Assembly: GCA_025766275.1 (NCBI GenBank)
Contig: JAFKAC010000180.1
Span: forward strand, 20,459-84,458
Origin: Lactarius indigo
Lineage: Eukaryota > Basidiomycota > Agaricomycetes > Russulales > Russulaceae
Reading direction: 5' to 3'
Length of the DNA: 64,000 bases
A model generated the notes under the pieces. The model saw only the letters and a program-made list of their open reading frames with translations. It had not been told where the DNA came from and did not search any database. This document shows positions 20,901 to 30,033 of this stretch, piece by piece. Numbering within the stretch: the first letter of the stretch is position 1; each line of letters begins with the position of its first letter. The translations under genes were made by a program, and so were the position numbers.

Positions 20901-22704
20901 TGGCCAATAATTCCAGGTCATAGATGTCGTAGTTGCGTTCGGCTTCGGAAAGCGTCGCTGAATAGTATCCTATTGGGTGTCGCTTTCCGTCAGCTTTTTT
21001 CTGTAGGAGTACGGCTCCCACCGCGTATCCCGAGGCGTCGACCTCCAATTCGAACGGGTCTTGGAGGACTGGATGTGCCAGTACTGGTTCTTCCGTTACG
21101 AGGCGTTTTAGGGTATTGAATGCCTCTTCTTCTACTTCTGTCCATCTCCACTCCTCGTCTTTTCGTGTTAGTTTAGTCAACGGCTTTGCGTGGTTCGCGA
21201 AACCGCGAATGAAGAGTCTGTAAAAGTTGCAGAAGCCCAGAAAGGATCGAACGTCTTTGACCTTCGTGGGCGTTGGCCAGTCTTTGATGCCTTGAACTTT
21301 TACGGGGTCCATGCGAGTTACCCCCCTTTCAAGGATTACCCCCAGGTAATCCATTCGCGGTTGATGGAAAAGGCATTTTTCGAGCTTGAAGTAGAGGTCG
21401 TGTTCCTTGGCGACGCGCAGAACGTCGCGGACAGCCGAGATGTGGGCGGCTAGATCATGGTCAAAATGAGTCGCGATTCCGATATCATCCATATAGACAC
21501 GTATCGTGGTGCCAAGGCGATCATGTTTCATGATTGTATCACGATAAATGTGGTTCATCATGGCTTGGAAGGTAGCCGGGGAGTTGGTGAGGCCAAAGAA
21601 CATGACCATTGGTTCGAAGAGACCAAATTTGGTCTTGAACGCCGCTTTCTCTTGATCGCCCTCGCGAATACGTATGTTGTTGTAGCCCCATCGAACATCA
21701 AGTTTGGTGTATATGTGGGCGTTGCTGAGATCCAAAATGAGATCTTGGATGAGTGGCAGCGGGTATTGATTGCGGATGGTATGCGAGTTGATGACTCGAT
21801 AGTCCTGAACAGGCCGCAGTTTCCCGTCCTTCTTTTTAATAAAAAAGAAGGAAGATGCGTACGGGGATATGGAGGGGCGTAAGTAACCCTGCTTCAATTT
21901 TTCATCCAAAAACTCCTTGAGCTCGCCTTCTTCTTGTTGCGTCATGGGGTATATTTTGCAGTCTATAGCCGCCGGTGCTGATGGTTTGAAATCAATGGCA
22001 TGGTCCCACGGTCTGGCCGGGGGAAAGCGGTGCGAGGCCTGTTCGTTAAAGAGGTTGCTAAACTCTGCGTATTCGGGTGGCAGCACAGCTGCCGTCTGCT
22101 GTTGTTTTGCTGATATGGCCAACTCCGTCGAGGTCGTGGCTCGTGCAAAAGTCTCTTCTTGCAGTTCCCGTAGAATGTCTTCTTTTTCTGCGACAATGAG
22201 AGCTCGCGTCGCGGACGCAGCGAGTAATTCTTCCGTAGTGGCTAGCACTACGGGCTGCACGTCGGGGTGTGTTGTTGCCGTAGCCCAGCTAATGGTGGGC
22301 TCGAAGGCGCTCAGCCATGGATAGCCGAGTACCATGTTCTCGCTTCCGAGGTCGGTGACCAGGAAGGTCATCTTTTTGATCTGTCCACGCGTTTTTACTT
22401 CTAGGTTAACGTAATGAGTGATTAACCCAGCTTTGTTTTCTGTGTTGTCTATGTTCCATATCTTGCGAGGCGTTTCTAACGCCTGTGCCGGGATTCCTGC
22501 CTTGGCTGCCATGCTTGGTTTGATAAAGTTATCGGTCGCTCCGGAGTCGACCAATGCGTTTGTTTCAGTCGTTTGATAATTCGTTCGGACAGTCACTGGA
22601 ATTCGCAGAGATCGATAGCGCGTTGTCACGATTACAGAATTACATTGTAGAGCCCTCACCCAGACTGACGGGTTCAGGCGTCCCGAAAACCCTCCTTTCC
22701 CCAC
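17965..22704 (-). CDS. pol: Pol polyprotein of element B
   Basis: This is an uninterrupted frame of about 1,579 codons, in the -1 frame to gag and overlapping its last 31 bases. In order it carries protease (LVDSGATDNFI), reverse transcriptase with YMDDIGIA near residue 404, RNase H (LEVDASGYAVGAVLLQKK), integrase finger (HGHPGIAKTQ ... CAECQRNK) and core (AIDFITKLP, ISDRDPRFTSKF, DGQSERTNQWLEQY), and a chromodomain at about 1112-1165 (LQYLVKWKGYPDSENQW). A C-terminal extension of about 400 residues follows, with blocks conserved in element A (SPLRHVT, ITAQEWANV, IPPSDDLIGVRG, VIPGSPHVYGKPFY) and a final coiled-coil-like stretch (LRARVAQLRAMIECAQDD). No zinc knuckles close this extension, unlike element 1. 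Confidence 0.95.
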   Translation of the reverse strand: MGKGGFSGRLNPSVWVRALQCNSVIVTTRYRSLRIPVTVRTNYQTTETNALVDSGATDNFIKPSMAAKAGIPAQALETPRKIWNIDNTENKAGLITHYVNLEVKTRGQIKKMTFLVTDLGSENMVLGYPWLSAFEPTISWATATTHPDVQPVVLATTEELLAASATRALIVAEKEDILRELQEETFARATTSTELAISAKQQQTAAVLPPEYAEFSNLFNEQASHRFPPARPWDHAIDFKPSAPAAIDCKIYPMTQQEEGELKEFLDEKLKQGYLRPSISPYASSFFFIKKKDGKLRPVQDYRVINSHTIRNQYPLPLIQDLILDLSNAHIYTKLDVRWGYNNIRIREGDQEKAAFKTKFGLFEPMVMFFGLTNSPATFQAMMNHIYRDTIMKHDRLGTTIRVYMDDIGIATHFDHDLAAHISAVRDVLRVAKEHDLYFKLEKCLFHQPRMDYLGVILERGVTRMDPVKVQGIKDWPTPTKVKDVRSFLGFCNFYRLFIRGFANHAKPLTKLTRKDEEWRWTEVEEEAFNTLKRLVTEEPVLAHPVLQDPFELEVDASGYAVGAVLLQKKADGKRHPIGYYSATLSEAERNYDIYDLELLAIVKALRNWRPLLAGAPHKIKIYSDHLNLQYWKSPQKISRRVAREVLELSEYDFEIHHIKGKNNGRADALSRRPDYDQGTEDNSKVVVLPPEIFVRTLNTARTLTLNPNLAQPRHQQDEEVIKVWADPHQLKKIQGEWYKDGRFVITGPASTHRVLIHDHHDLPIHGHPGIAKTQRILERHYWWPRMRKDVYEYVQGCAECQRNKVNTRPIRAALYPITPVLDALPFQTVAIDFITKLPISEGHDSILTVTDHDCSKASVFIPCREEISAEETAALYVSHVFKRFGLPRKIISDRDPRFTSKFTREACRILGVQQNISTAYHPRTDGQSERTNQWLEQYLRFWVNERQNNWTTYLPIAEFAHNNWPHEHMKQSPFQLLMGYDPRADWTDKPSPLPQVTARLTQLKEARMDAQRLMKKAQEAWVRNKDTPKFRVNDLVWLEGKHLRTNQPTAKLAARRHGPFRVIQVMSPYNYRLELPTQWSIHPVFHIDLLTPYKQTPLHGENFTRPPPELIDGEEEYEVEAILDSRHFGRGKRLQYLVKWKGYPDSENQWVNKEDVFAPEALRLYQETQARGQQVKTSSARVEGSHPSFLRSLISHMPTSPLRHVTQAALLDSLAQDAHALLAEDDDTEVPDPQITPWTPLRPTEGPITAQEWANVVTRFPDPTTTPDDEPAVIHVFRNDRGEREPIAAIPPSDDLIGVRGVFPSNDQRSSADGVRVGGVEEGGGGVAEGTARFRSGPTEGDARATAAMEAAEAGHDDDDYYPARHAFLRTKSDPTNPLITPWLVYTDGSPMYRGRIRVPGAADHRPFTAADDPAHVIAPEGFRANRRPHHIRYPITGPDGVERDASHVQIIGGADPLILGVIPGSPHVYGKPFYAEPHVSAALRPTYPHEDLVVFEADRITDRALNRINDESLTAEVTRFRAASYELDRLRARVAQLRAMIECAQDDRRDSIYRLERATALERIADEQRDWPARDFR

Positions 22705-24719
22705 AGATCTTGAAGGATGAGGTCCTTTACCTCATCCGTACTATTGGCCACCTGCGTGAGCCACTCCTTTGCTTGTTCTCCCGCCGTCTTCGTACTTGCC
22801 GCGTTAATTTGGGGCGCCGGTGTCGCGCTAGGTGCCGGGGTCATGTATCCGGGTAGCGAGGGTTCGTATTGCGATACGGGTCCTTGGTGCCATGCAGTCT
22901 CGGTCATCCGACTGCTCGATGGCGCGTTCTGCCAGTTTCCTGACGCACGCGGATGGGGGCAATTTCGTGAGAGATGTCCCGGGGCGTGACAGTTATAACA
23001 GAGGACGTTCCTTAAGTCTCGCCTCGATCCCCCTCTGCCGCGTCCTCTCGCGCCCGGCCCTCCTCTGGGTGGGAACGGAGGTGTTTGCCAGTTGTGGTGA
23101 GGTAACTTGTTAAAGTCGATGTCTTCGGAACCCGCTAGTCGGACCTTTGCACGATCGGCCGAGGTGTCCATGGCCCAGGGGTTGGTCTGAGGTAAGTTCT
23201 GCGGGAGTGTCCATCCCGCGTTACCGGTCTGTTTCTTGGGCTGCGTGGTGTTTTTGTACTCGTTCAACCTTGCTTTGAGATGGATGTAATTTTTCTGCCG
23301 TTTGAGTACGGCTCTCTTCCAGTCGTCGAATGTAATCGGGTCGTCGAACTGGAACGCGTTTTTGAACAATTCCCTCGGTAGACCCGACGTAAAGAGGTCG
23401 ATTGTTTGTGGTTCGTTAAGGCGATAATGAGCCTTCCGTGCGAGCTGTTCGAAATCATTGACGTACTTGTCAATGTCCTCTCCCGTCATCTTGAACCCTT
23501 TTCGTAGTATTGCTTGCGCTTGTTCGCGCTCCAGTGTGTTTTCGAATCGTTGGCTGAAACCGTCTGCTACGGCGTCCCACAGCTCGCGGGTGTAGGGACT
23601 GATCCCTCGTTGTATTTGCCTGTTGAGCCAGTTCAGGAAGGACAGGACCCATTCACTGACTGCTCCGCCTTTGATGTACGACAAAAACAGAAGGCATCTT
23701 CTGTAGTCGTTGCGCATGATGGGGGCATCCAAGTTCATGCCCCAGTAGACGTGCCACTGTGTTAGAAATTGGTCTACTTTGAGTCTGTCTCCATCGAAGA
23801 TGGAAGGTGGCTCGCCGGTTAATTTCTCGTTATGATGGCCTCTGCCTCCGGCATCTCCGCCACCTCCCCCTCCTTCGCCTCCACCCCCTGGTGGTCCGGC
23901 GGGTGGTCCCCTTGGTGGCTCGGTTCTTCGTAAGTCAAACGGGACTCCTCCCCCGGGTGGAGGTGGCGGATCCCCATCGGGCCCTCCTATTCCCGGAGGC
24001 AGTTCCATGGCTGGTCGGCGTCCGGACGGGGGGTCTCCCCTATCCGACCCGATGGCTCGAAAGATTGCGGCGTCGTCCGCGGTCATTCGTACTCCGGTCT
24101 CTGGGTTGATAGGCATGAGGATGTCTCTGGCTTCTGCCCTTATGACTCGTGCTTCTTCGATGGCAACTTCTTCCATCGCTTGCGTCAAGGTTGCCATGAT
24201 GGCTGGCGATCTAATGTGAATTGGTTCCGGCTCTGTAATGTGTGCGGACTCAGCTCGTTCGATAAGGAGGTCTTGTATAGCTCCCCCGCTGGTCTCGGTT
24301 TGATTTGGTTCGCGTCCTTCGCTTTCTTCGTCTTCTTCTTGGCTTTGCTCAGATTCTTCCGATACTACTTCTCCGGTGGAGTGCTCTCGTATTTGCCCGT
24401 CAATAGGGCCCCAGTCGGTGCGGCTGTTAAGTTCTCGTGCGTCGATATCGCACCGGTATCTGGGTCCCGCTGGTCGTATTGCGTCCCACTGAGAATCTAT
24501 GGGGTTCCAAGTAACTTCCACCCAGCACAAATGGTCGAAGTTGAACTCAACTGGACGGAACCTGCTAGGTCCGTTAAACTCGACGAAGTATCCAGTTTCT
24601 TCTTGTCTTTCCCTCCAACTGGCAGCTTGTAAGAAGCGCGTGGGGACGTTGCGTTCTCCTCTTCTTGGGAGAGAGTAGGGGCGGAAGCTGGTCCACTGGT
24701 CTCTAGTTGTTACGGCCAC
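22674..24719 (-). CDS. gag: Gag polyprotein of element B, apparent GTG start
   Basis: The frame gives 681 residues from the GTG at 24719 (context ATCACC-GTG-GCC: A at -3, G at +4). A TAA in this frame overlaps the LTR/primer-site junction only six codons upstream. The first ATG of the predicted transcript is at 24197 (residue 175). Residues 1-174 are strongly conserved with element A (TRDQWT, ETGYFVEFNGP, RFRPVEFNFDHLCWVEVTW, DIDARELNSR). Then come a Pro/Gly-rich linker, a capsid domain (GEPPSIFDGDRLKVDQFLTQ onward) and a CCHC knuckle, CYNCHAPGHLSRNC, at about 572-585. The conservation upstream of the first ATG argues that the region is translated. Confidence 0.88.
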   Translation of the reverse strand: MAVTTRDQWTSFRPYSLPRRGERNVPTRFLQAASWRERQEETGYFVEFNGPSRFRPVEFNFDHLCWVEVTWNPIDSQWDAIRPAGPRYRCDIDARELNSRTDWGPIDGQIREHSTGEVVSEESEQSQEEDEESEGREPNQTETSGGAIQDLLIERAESAHITEPEPIHIRSPAIMATLTQAMEEVAIEEARVIRAEARDILMPINPETGVRMTADDAAIFRAIGSDRGDPPSGRRPAMELPPGIGGPDGDPPPPPGGGVPFDLRRTEPPRGPPAGPPGGGGEGGGGGGDAGGRGHHNEKLTGEPPSIFDGDRLKVDQFLTQWHVYWGMNLDAPIMRNDYRRCLLFLSYIKGGAVSEWVLSFLNWLNRQIQRGISPYTRELWDAVADGFSQRFENTLEREQAQAILRKGFKMTGEDIDKYVNDFEQLARKAHYRLNEPQTIDLFTSGLPRELFKNAFQFDDPITFDDWKRAVLKRQKNYIHLKARLNEYKNTTQPKKQTGNAGWTLPQNLPQTNPWAMDTSADRAKVRLAGSEDIDFNKLPHHNWQTPPFPPRGGPGARGRGRGGSRRDLRNVLCYNCHAPGHLSRNCPHPRASGNWQNAPSSSRMTETAWHQGPVSQYEPSLPGYMTPAPSATPAPQINAASTKTAGEQAKEWLTQVANSTDEVKDLILQDLWGKEGFRDA
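22686..22701 (-). other. Tandem slippery heptamers at gag/pol overlap (element B)
   Basis: On the element strand GGGAAAG (22701-22695) and GGGTTTT (22692-22686) are both in the X-XXY-YYZ phase of gag. The second is a canonical -1 slippery site. Pol is in the -1 frame and gag stops shortly after. Confidence 0.65.
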
Positions 24720-24725
24720 GGTGAT

Positions 24726-24736
24726 ATCTTGGTCTT
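24726..24736 (-). other. Primer-binding site, self-priming type (element B)
   Basis: The element strand reads AAGACCAAGAT, 2 bases after the 5' LTR. It is the exact reverse complement of ATCTTGGTCTT at the predicted RNA start (25015-25005). Confidence 0.7.
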
Positions 24737-24738
24737 AA

Positions 24739-25315
24739 TGTAACGCCGCCACGGCGTTAGCTCGACTTGAGCTCGGAGAGGCGATAACAACTTAGCGCGA
24801 ATGTATGCTCGACACGACGACGCGAAGGTCCGTGTGCTTGCCTTAGTGAATACACGAAGGTACACCGGCAAGGCCTCTGTCTATCTTGCTAATCACGAAC
24901 GAAGTCGGAGTTCAATCGAAAGTCTGGGAGTAGAGCGAGAGAGAGAGAGAGAGAGAGAGAAAGAGATAAGCCGTAATAGAGAAGCAAACAAGTGACGATT
25001 CAAGAAGACCAAGATGTCGTGTCTTGGTCTTCACGAGGCCGTATAAATACAAGTCGAGCAGGCTTACAAGCGCTGCTATGAGTCACAGTAGGTAGAGCGT
25101 CCAACGTATCGCAGAAACATCTCGAACCCTAATACTACTACTACTAGTATTAGTGGCGTGATTCCTCAGTCAGCAATCCGTACCGTATCGCCTATCGCAT
25201 CACCGTATCACCGTATGTAAGTCCGCAACTAATATACCTTACCGCCGTAGTTGCAACCGGTACAGTAAGGGTTCTCAGTCGTCGTACCACAGCACCGAAA
25301 GTCCGAATCGTGACA
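24739..25315 (-). repeat. 5' LTR of element B (right copy)
   Basis: This 577-bp copy holds the active promoter position for the minus-strand element and is flanked by CCTAG on its right. Confidence 0.95.
25005..25049 (-). promoter_or_regulatory. LTR core promoter, hairpin and self-primer of element B
   Basis: On the element strand TATTTATA (25049-25042) lies 34 bases before ATCTTGGTCTT (25015-25005), the sequence that pairs with the primer site. An 11-bp inverted repeat, GAAGACCAAGA / TCTTGGTCTTC, with a 7-nt loop spans the predicted start. Confidence 0.6.
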
Positions 25316-28022
25316 CCTAGTATGCGGCATATCTCTCGTGTGAATTTGGAGGTGAACCGGGGGTCTCGGTCGCTAATAATTTTACGCGGTAATCCGAATC
25401 GTTTGAACACGTGGTTGACGTACAGAATGGCGGTCCCCTCTGCTGTGATCTCCTCGTTACAGGGAATAAATATGGATGCTTTGCTGCAATCATGATCTGT
25501 AACGGTTAAAATGCTGTCGTACGACTGCGAGATCGGTAGTTTGGTGATGAAGTCGAGGGCAATGGTATGGAAGGGAGGGGCGTCCTTGGCAGCGGTGATT
25601 GGGTGTAGTGATGCGCGGGTTGGTCTTGTATTGACTTTGATTCGCTGACAGTCAGCACATCCCGTAACGTACTCATATACGTCCCGGCGGATACTCGGCC
25701 ACCAGTGGTGTCGCTCTACGATCCGTTGTGTCCTGCTTATTCCAGGATGTCCGTGTACCGGTGGGTCGTGGTGGTCTTGTATAATGGCCCGGTACGCTGT
25801 CATGGGTCCTGTGACTACCAGTCGTCCGTCTTTGTACCACTCCCCTTCTATCTTTTTGAGGTGATGGGCATCGACCCAGGTTTTAATTATGGCGGGGTCT
25901 TGTCGTCGCCTCGGCGGTTGCATCATCGGGTGTGTTTCCAACGTACGCGCAGCATTAGTGGCTCGTATGAATACCTCCGGAGGTAAGACGATCACACCTT
26001 GGTTGTCTCCCTCTCCTTGGTCGTAGTCTGGTCGTCGTGATAGCGCGTCCACTCTGCCGTTGTTCTTCCCTTTGATGTGATGGATCTCGAAGTCGTATTC
26101 CATCAATTCGAGTACCTCTCGAGCGACCCTTCAACTGATCTTTTGCGGGGTTTTCCAGTATTGGAGATTTAGGTGATCCGAGAATATTTTGATCTTATGC
26201 GGAGACCCTGCGAGTAGAGGTCTCCAGTGGTGAAGGGCTTTGACGATGGCGAGAAGTTCTAGGTCGTAAATGTCGTAATTTCGCTCCGCTTCATTCAGCG
26301 TTGCCGAGTAGTATCCTATAGGGTGCTTGCGACCGTCATTTTTCTTTTGTAGGAGTACTGCGCCTACCGCGAATCCTGACGCGTCGACTTCTAGCTCGAA
26401 CTGGTCTTGTAAGTTGGGGTGTGCCAGTACTGGCTCTTCCGTTACGAGTCGTTTGAGGGTTTTGAAGGCCCGCTCTTCATCGTCCCCCCAGTTCCACTCA
26501 GCATCTTTCCTCGTTAACCGGTTGAGTGGTCGTGCATGGGTCGCGAAACCTCGGATAAAAAGGCGGTAAAAGTTACAAAAACCCAAAAATGACCGTACGT
26601 CCCTGACCTTGGTTGGTGTCGGCCAGTCTTTGATGCCGCGAACTTTTACCGGATCCATACGTGTTACCCCCTTTTCAAGGATTACCCCCAGGTAATCCAT
26701 CCGAGGTTGGTGGAACAGGCACTTCTCGAGCTTGAAGTAGAGGTCGTGTTCCTGAGCGATGCGAAGAACGTCCGTCACCGCGGCTATGTGGTCAGTGGTC
26801 GTGGCGCCTTCCCGTGTGGCGATACCGATGTCATCCATATAAACACGGATGACGGTACCACGGAGTTCGTGCTTCGCGATGGTGTCGCGATAGATGTGGT
26901 TCATCATCGTTTGGAAGGTGGCTGGTGAGTTGGTGAGACCGAAGAACATTACCGTTGGCTCAAAAAGGCCAAACTTGGTCTTGAAGGCCACCTTTTCCTG
27001 ATCACCGTCTCGTATCCTGATATTATTATATCCCCAGCGGATGTCGAGCTTCGTGTAGATGTGGGCGTTGCTGAGGTCATAAATGAGGTCTTGAATCAGG
27101 GGGAGTGGATACTGGTTTTGTATAGTATACAAATTGATGGTGCGATAGTCCTGTATGGGGCGTAGTTTTCCGTCCTTCTTTTTGACGAAGAAGAATGAAG
27201 ATGCGTACGGGGATATGGAGGGTCGCAGGTATCCCTGCTGTAGTTTCTCGTCTAGGAATTCCTTGAGTTTCCCTTCTTCTTCTTGCGTTAATGGGTATAT
27301 TTTGCAATCTATTGCTGAAGGGGTACCCGGCTTGAAGTCTATTGCGTGGTCCCACGGCCTGGTGGGGGGGAATCGTTGTGACACTTCTTCGCTGAAGAGT
27401 TGTTGGAAGGCGTGGTAGACCGCCGGCAGTTCTACGGGCTTTTCCTCCCCTTTGGCCTGGATGGCCAATTCTGTGGACGTAGTTGCTCGCAAGTACGTGT
27501 CTTCCTCGTCTAATTCGAGGGCTATCGCTTCCTTTTCATCGTTAGTTAAAGCGGTCGCGATGACAGTGTGACGGTCCAGACTGTCCTGTGTGCTGATCAC
27601 GACTGGCATGATCTTTTCGTGTATGACCGCGTCTCGCCAGTTGATGGTTGGCTCGTAGGTTGCCAACCAGGGATAACCTAGGACGACTTCCTCGTTTCCA
27701 AGATTCGTGATGAGGAATCTCATGGTCCTGTGATACCCGTTGGCGTATATGTCTAGATCGGTGAAGTGAGTGATGGACCCAGCTTTATTCTCCGTACTGT
27801 CTATATTCCAGACCTTCCGTGGTCGGGTTAGTTGCTGGGTCCCTATACTCATTTTGTTGATGAAATTCGGGTGTATGAAGTTGTCGGTGGCCCCCGAGTC
27901 CACCAATGCTTTTATGTCGGCCATCCGGTAATTCGTACGAATCGAGACTGGAATTCGAAGAGAATGAAAGCGCGTCATGATTACAGAATTACAATTTAAA
28001 GCCCTCACCCAGGCCGATGGGT

Positions 28023-30014
28023 TCAGGCGCTCCGAAAACCCTCTTTTCCCCACAGATCCTGCAATATCAGGTCTTTTACTTCGTCAGGTGCGTTTGCGAC
28101 TCCGGTGAGCCACTCTTTGGCACGTTCTTCGGCCGTTTTGCTGGTTGAGGCAGCCTGTATCTGGGCTGGCGGTGACTCTTGCGTGTAGTAGTCGGTTTCT
28201 GTCATCCGGACACTGGAGGGTCCGGGATTCTGTGGTTGCCACTGTCGCGGCTGTCTAGGATGGGGGCAATTTCGTGAGAGATGGCCTGGTGCGTGGCAGT
28301 TATAACATAACACCGTCCTTAGGTCCCGTCGCGACCCTCCCCTTCCTTGGCCCCGGACTCCTGGCCCCCCTCTTGGCGGGAAGGGGGGTGAGTTAGTATA
28401 TGGTGGCTTGCTGTAGTCGATCTCCTCCGACCCTGCCAGTCGTGCCTTGGTTCGATCAGCGGAAGTGTCCATCGCCCATGGGTTTGCGAGATTCTGGGGG
28501 ACGGTCCATCCGGCGTTCCCTGTCTTTTTGGGCTTATTGTCTTTATACTCGTCCACTCGCGCACGGATATGGATGTAGTTGCGTTGCCTTCGGAGCGTCG
28601 CTCGCTTCCATTCGTCGAACGTCTCCGGTTCGTCCAAATCGTAGGTTTTCTCGTAGAGTTTCTTGGGTAACCCCTTGGTAAAGAGGTCGATTGTTTGGGG
28701 GTCATTGAGACGGTACCCGGCCTTCCTGGCGGCTTCTTCGAACTCGTTGACGTACTTATCAATATCTCCGTCAACCATTTTGAGCCCTTTTCTAAGAAGC
28801 GCTTGAGCTTGTTCGCGTTCGAGGGTATTGACGAACCTCTGGTTAAACCCTTCCGCCACCGCGTTCCATAGATCGCGCGTGTGCTGGTCTATCCCTCGTT
28901 GTATCTGCCGGTTGAGCCATTTGAGGTACGAAAGTACCCATTCGCTGACCGATACCCCTTTTATATAGGACAGAAACAAGAGGCTCCGTCGGTAGTCGTT
29001 GCGCATGACAGAGGTGTCAAGGTTCATTCCCCAATAGACATGCCATTGCGTGAGGAACGAATCAACTTTAGTGCGGTCGCCGTCAAAGATGGTGGGAGGT
29101 TCACCGGTTAGTTTTTCATGTCCTTGTCCTCCTCCTCCTGCACCTCCTCCACCGCCGCCTCCTCCCCCTCCCAGGGGTCCTCCTTCCGGTGGGTTGTTCG
29201 GGAGGTCAGGTGGGTTTCCTCCTCTTCCTGGGCGTCGGGGAAAGTCGTCTCCGGGTGGTCCTCCCCATCCTGGTGGGGGGTCTAGTGATATTCCTCGTCT
29301 TCCTCCGTCCCCTGATGGGGGATCTCCTTGATCGGGTCCAATAGCCCGAAATATTGCTGCGTCGTCTGCGGTCATGCGGTGCCCAGTTTCAGGGTTAATG
29401 GGCATGAGGTTCTGCTGTGATTCTTGTCTGATTGCTTCAGCGGTGTCTCGTGCCGCTTGCTCTCTGATGGTTATAATTTCTTCGGCCGTCATGGTGGTGG
29501 TTGCCATTTCTGCTGCGGGCGATCGCACGTGAATGACTTCCGGTTGTTCCGAAATATGTAGAGACTCAGTTCGTTGGATGGTGTATTGTTCAATGGGCCC
29601 GACGCTCCCAGGTCGGTTCTCTTCGCTTTGCTCGTCCTCTTCGGTTTCTTCACTGACTGCCTCCCCAGTAGAATGTTCTCGTAGTTGACCGTCGATGGGT
29701 CCCCAATCGGATCGTGAATTAAGCTCGCGTGCGTCGATGTCGCACTGGTACTGTCTTCCTGCTGGCCTGATGACGTCCCAGCGGTGGTCTATGGGATTCC
29801 ACGTAACTTCCACCCAGCACAAGTGGTCGAAATTGAACTCAACAGGTCTGAACCTCGTAGGTCCGTTGAATTCTACAAAGTATCCGGTTTCATCTCCTCG
29901 GTCTCTCCAACGGGCTGCTCCTAGGAATCGGGTGGGTACGTTGCGATCCCCTCTTCTTTCTAGATAGTAAGGACGAAAGTTCGTCCACTGATCGCGAGTG
30001 TTAACAGTCACCAC
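28023..30014 (-). CDS. gag: Gag polyprotein of element A, apparent GTG start
   Basis: The frame gives 663 residues from the GTG at 30014 (context AACATT-GTG-GTG: A at -3, G at +4; the ATT before it is another possible near-cognate start). The first in-frame ATG is at 29507 (residue 170). One out-of-frame ATG is present in the leader, at 29893. The N-terminal 165 residues align closely with element B. After a glycine-rich linker come the capsid domain (GEPPTIFDGDRTKVDSFLTQ onward) and the CCHC knuckle CYNCHAPGHLSRNC at about 568-581. No stop interrupts the frame. Confidence 0.88.
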   Translation of the reverse strand: MVTVNTRDQWTNFRPYYLERRGDRNVPTRFLGAARWRDRGDETGYFVEFNGPTRFRPVEFNFDHLCWVEVTWNPIDHRWDVIRPAGRQYQCDIDARELNSRSDWGPIDGQLREHSTGEAVSEETEEDEQSEENRPGSVGPIEQYTIQRTESLHISEQPEVIHVRSPAAEMATTTMTAEEIITIREQAARDTAEAIRQESQQNLMPINPETGHRMTADDAAIFRAIGPDQGDPPSGDGGRRGISLDPPPGWGGPPGDDFPRRPGRGGNPPDLPNNPPEGGPLGGGGGGGGGGAGGGGQGHEKLTGEPPTIFDGDRTKVDSFLTQWHVYWGMNLDTSVMRNDYRRSLLFLSYIKGVSVSEWVLSYLKWLNRQIQRGIDQHTRDLWNAVAEGFNQRFVNTLEREQAQALLRKGLKMVDGDIDKYVNEFEEAARKAGYRLNDPQTIDLFTKGLPKKLYEKTYDLDEPETFDEWKRATLRRQRNYIHIRARVDEYKDNKPKKTGNAGWTVPQNLANPWAMDTSADRTKARLAGSEEIDYSKPPYTNSPPFPPRGGPGVRGQGRGGSRRDLRTVLCYNCHAPGHLSRNCPHPRQPRQWQPQNPGPSSVRMTETDYYTQESPPAQIQAASTSKTAEERAKEWLTGVANAPDEVKDLILQDLWGKEGFRSA
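28035..28050 (-). other. Tandem slippery heptamers at gag/pol overlap (element A)
   Basis: On the element strand GGGAAAA (28050-28044) and GGGTTTT (28041-28035) are both in the correct phase of the gag frame for a -1 slip into pol. Gag ends TGA at 28023. Confidence 0.65.
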
Positions 30015-30020
30015 AATGTT

Positions 30021-30031
30021 ATCTTGGTCTT
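30021..30031 (-). other. Primer-binding site, self-priming type (element A)
   Basis: The element strand reads AAGACCAAGAT two bases after the 5' LTR and is complementary over 11 nt to 30228-30218 in the LTR. Confidence 0.7.
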
Positions 30032-30033
30032 AA

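Larger units (their letters stand above)
17359..25315 (-). mobile_element. Ty3/gypsy chromovirus element B, intact, nested in element A
   Basis: The element is 7,957 bp with 577-bp LTRs (TGTAACG...GTGACA on the plus strand) and the 5-bp duplication CCTAG at 17354-17358 and 25316-25320. It lies in the same orientation as its host element. Gag and pol frames are complete. The two LTRs differ at one site by eye (CCATATAAAT left, CCGTATAAAT right, next to the TATA box). The LTR has a (GA)n tract and a hairpin at the RNA start. This is the best candidate for a competent copy in the nest. Confidence 0.95.
15340..28053 (-). pseudogene. pol: Pol of element A, broken by a stop and by element B
   Basis: The segments on the element strand are 28053-26131 (protease with LVDSGATDNFI, reverse transcriptase with YMDDIGIA, RNase H), 26130-25316 (same frame, rest of RNase H and first part of integrase) and 17358-15340 (rest of integrase, chromodomain with LQYLVKWKGYPDSENQW, C-terminal extension ending ARDFR). 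The first two segments are separated only by TGA at 26131-26133. Element B has CGA (Arg) at the same codon, so a single C-to-T change made the stop. Element B is inserted after ...CRIL, and the reading resumes with GIQQNISTAYHP. Pol is entered from gag in the -1 frame. Confidence 0.9.

Noticed and set aside
22717..24632. Plus-strand frames of 70-150 codons over gag of element B
   Set aside because: They are antisense to a conserved Gag frame with capsid and zinc-knuckle motifs.
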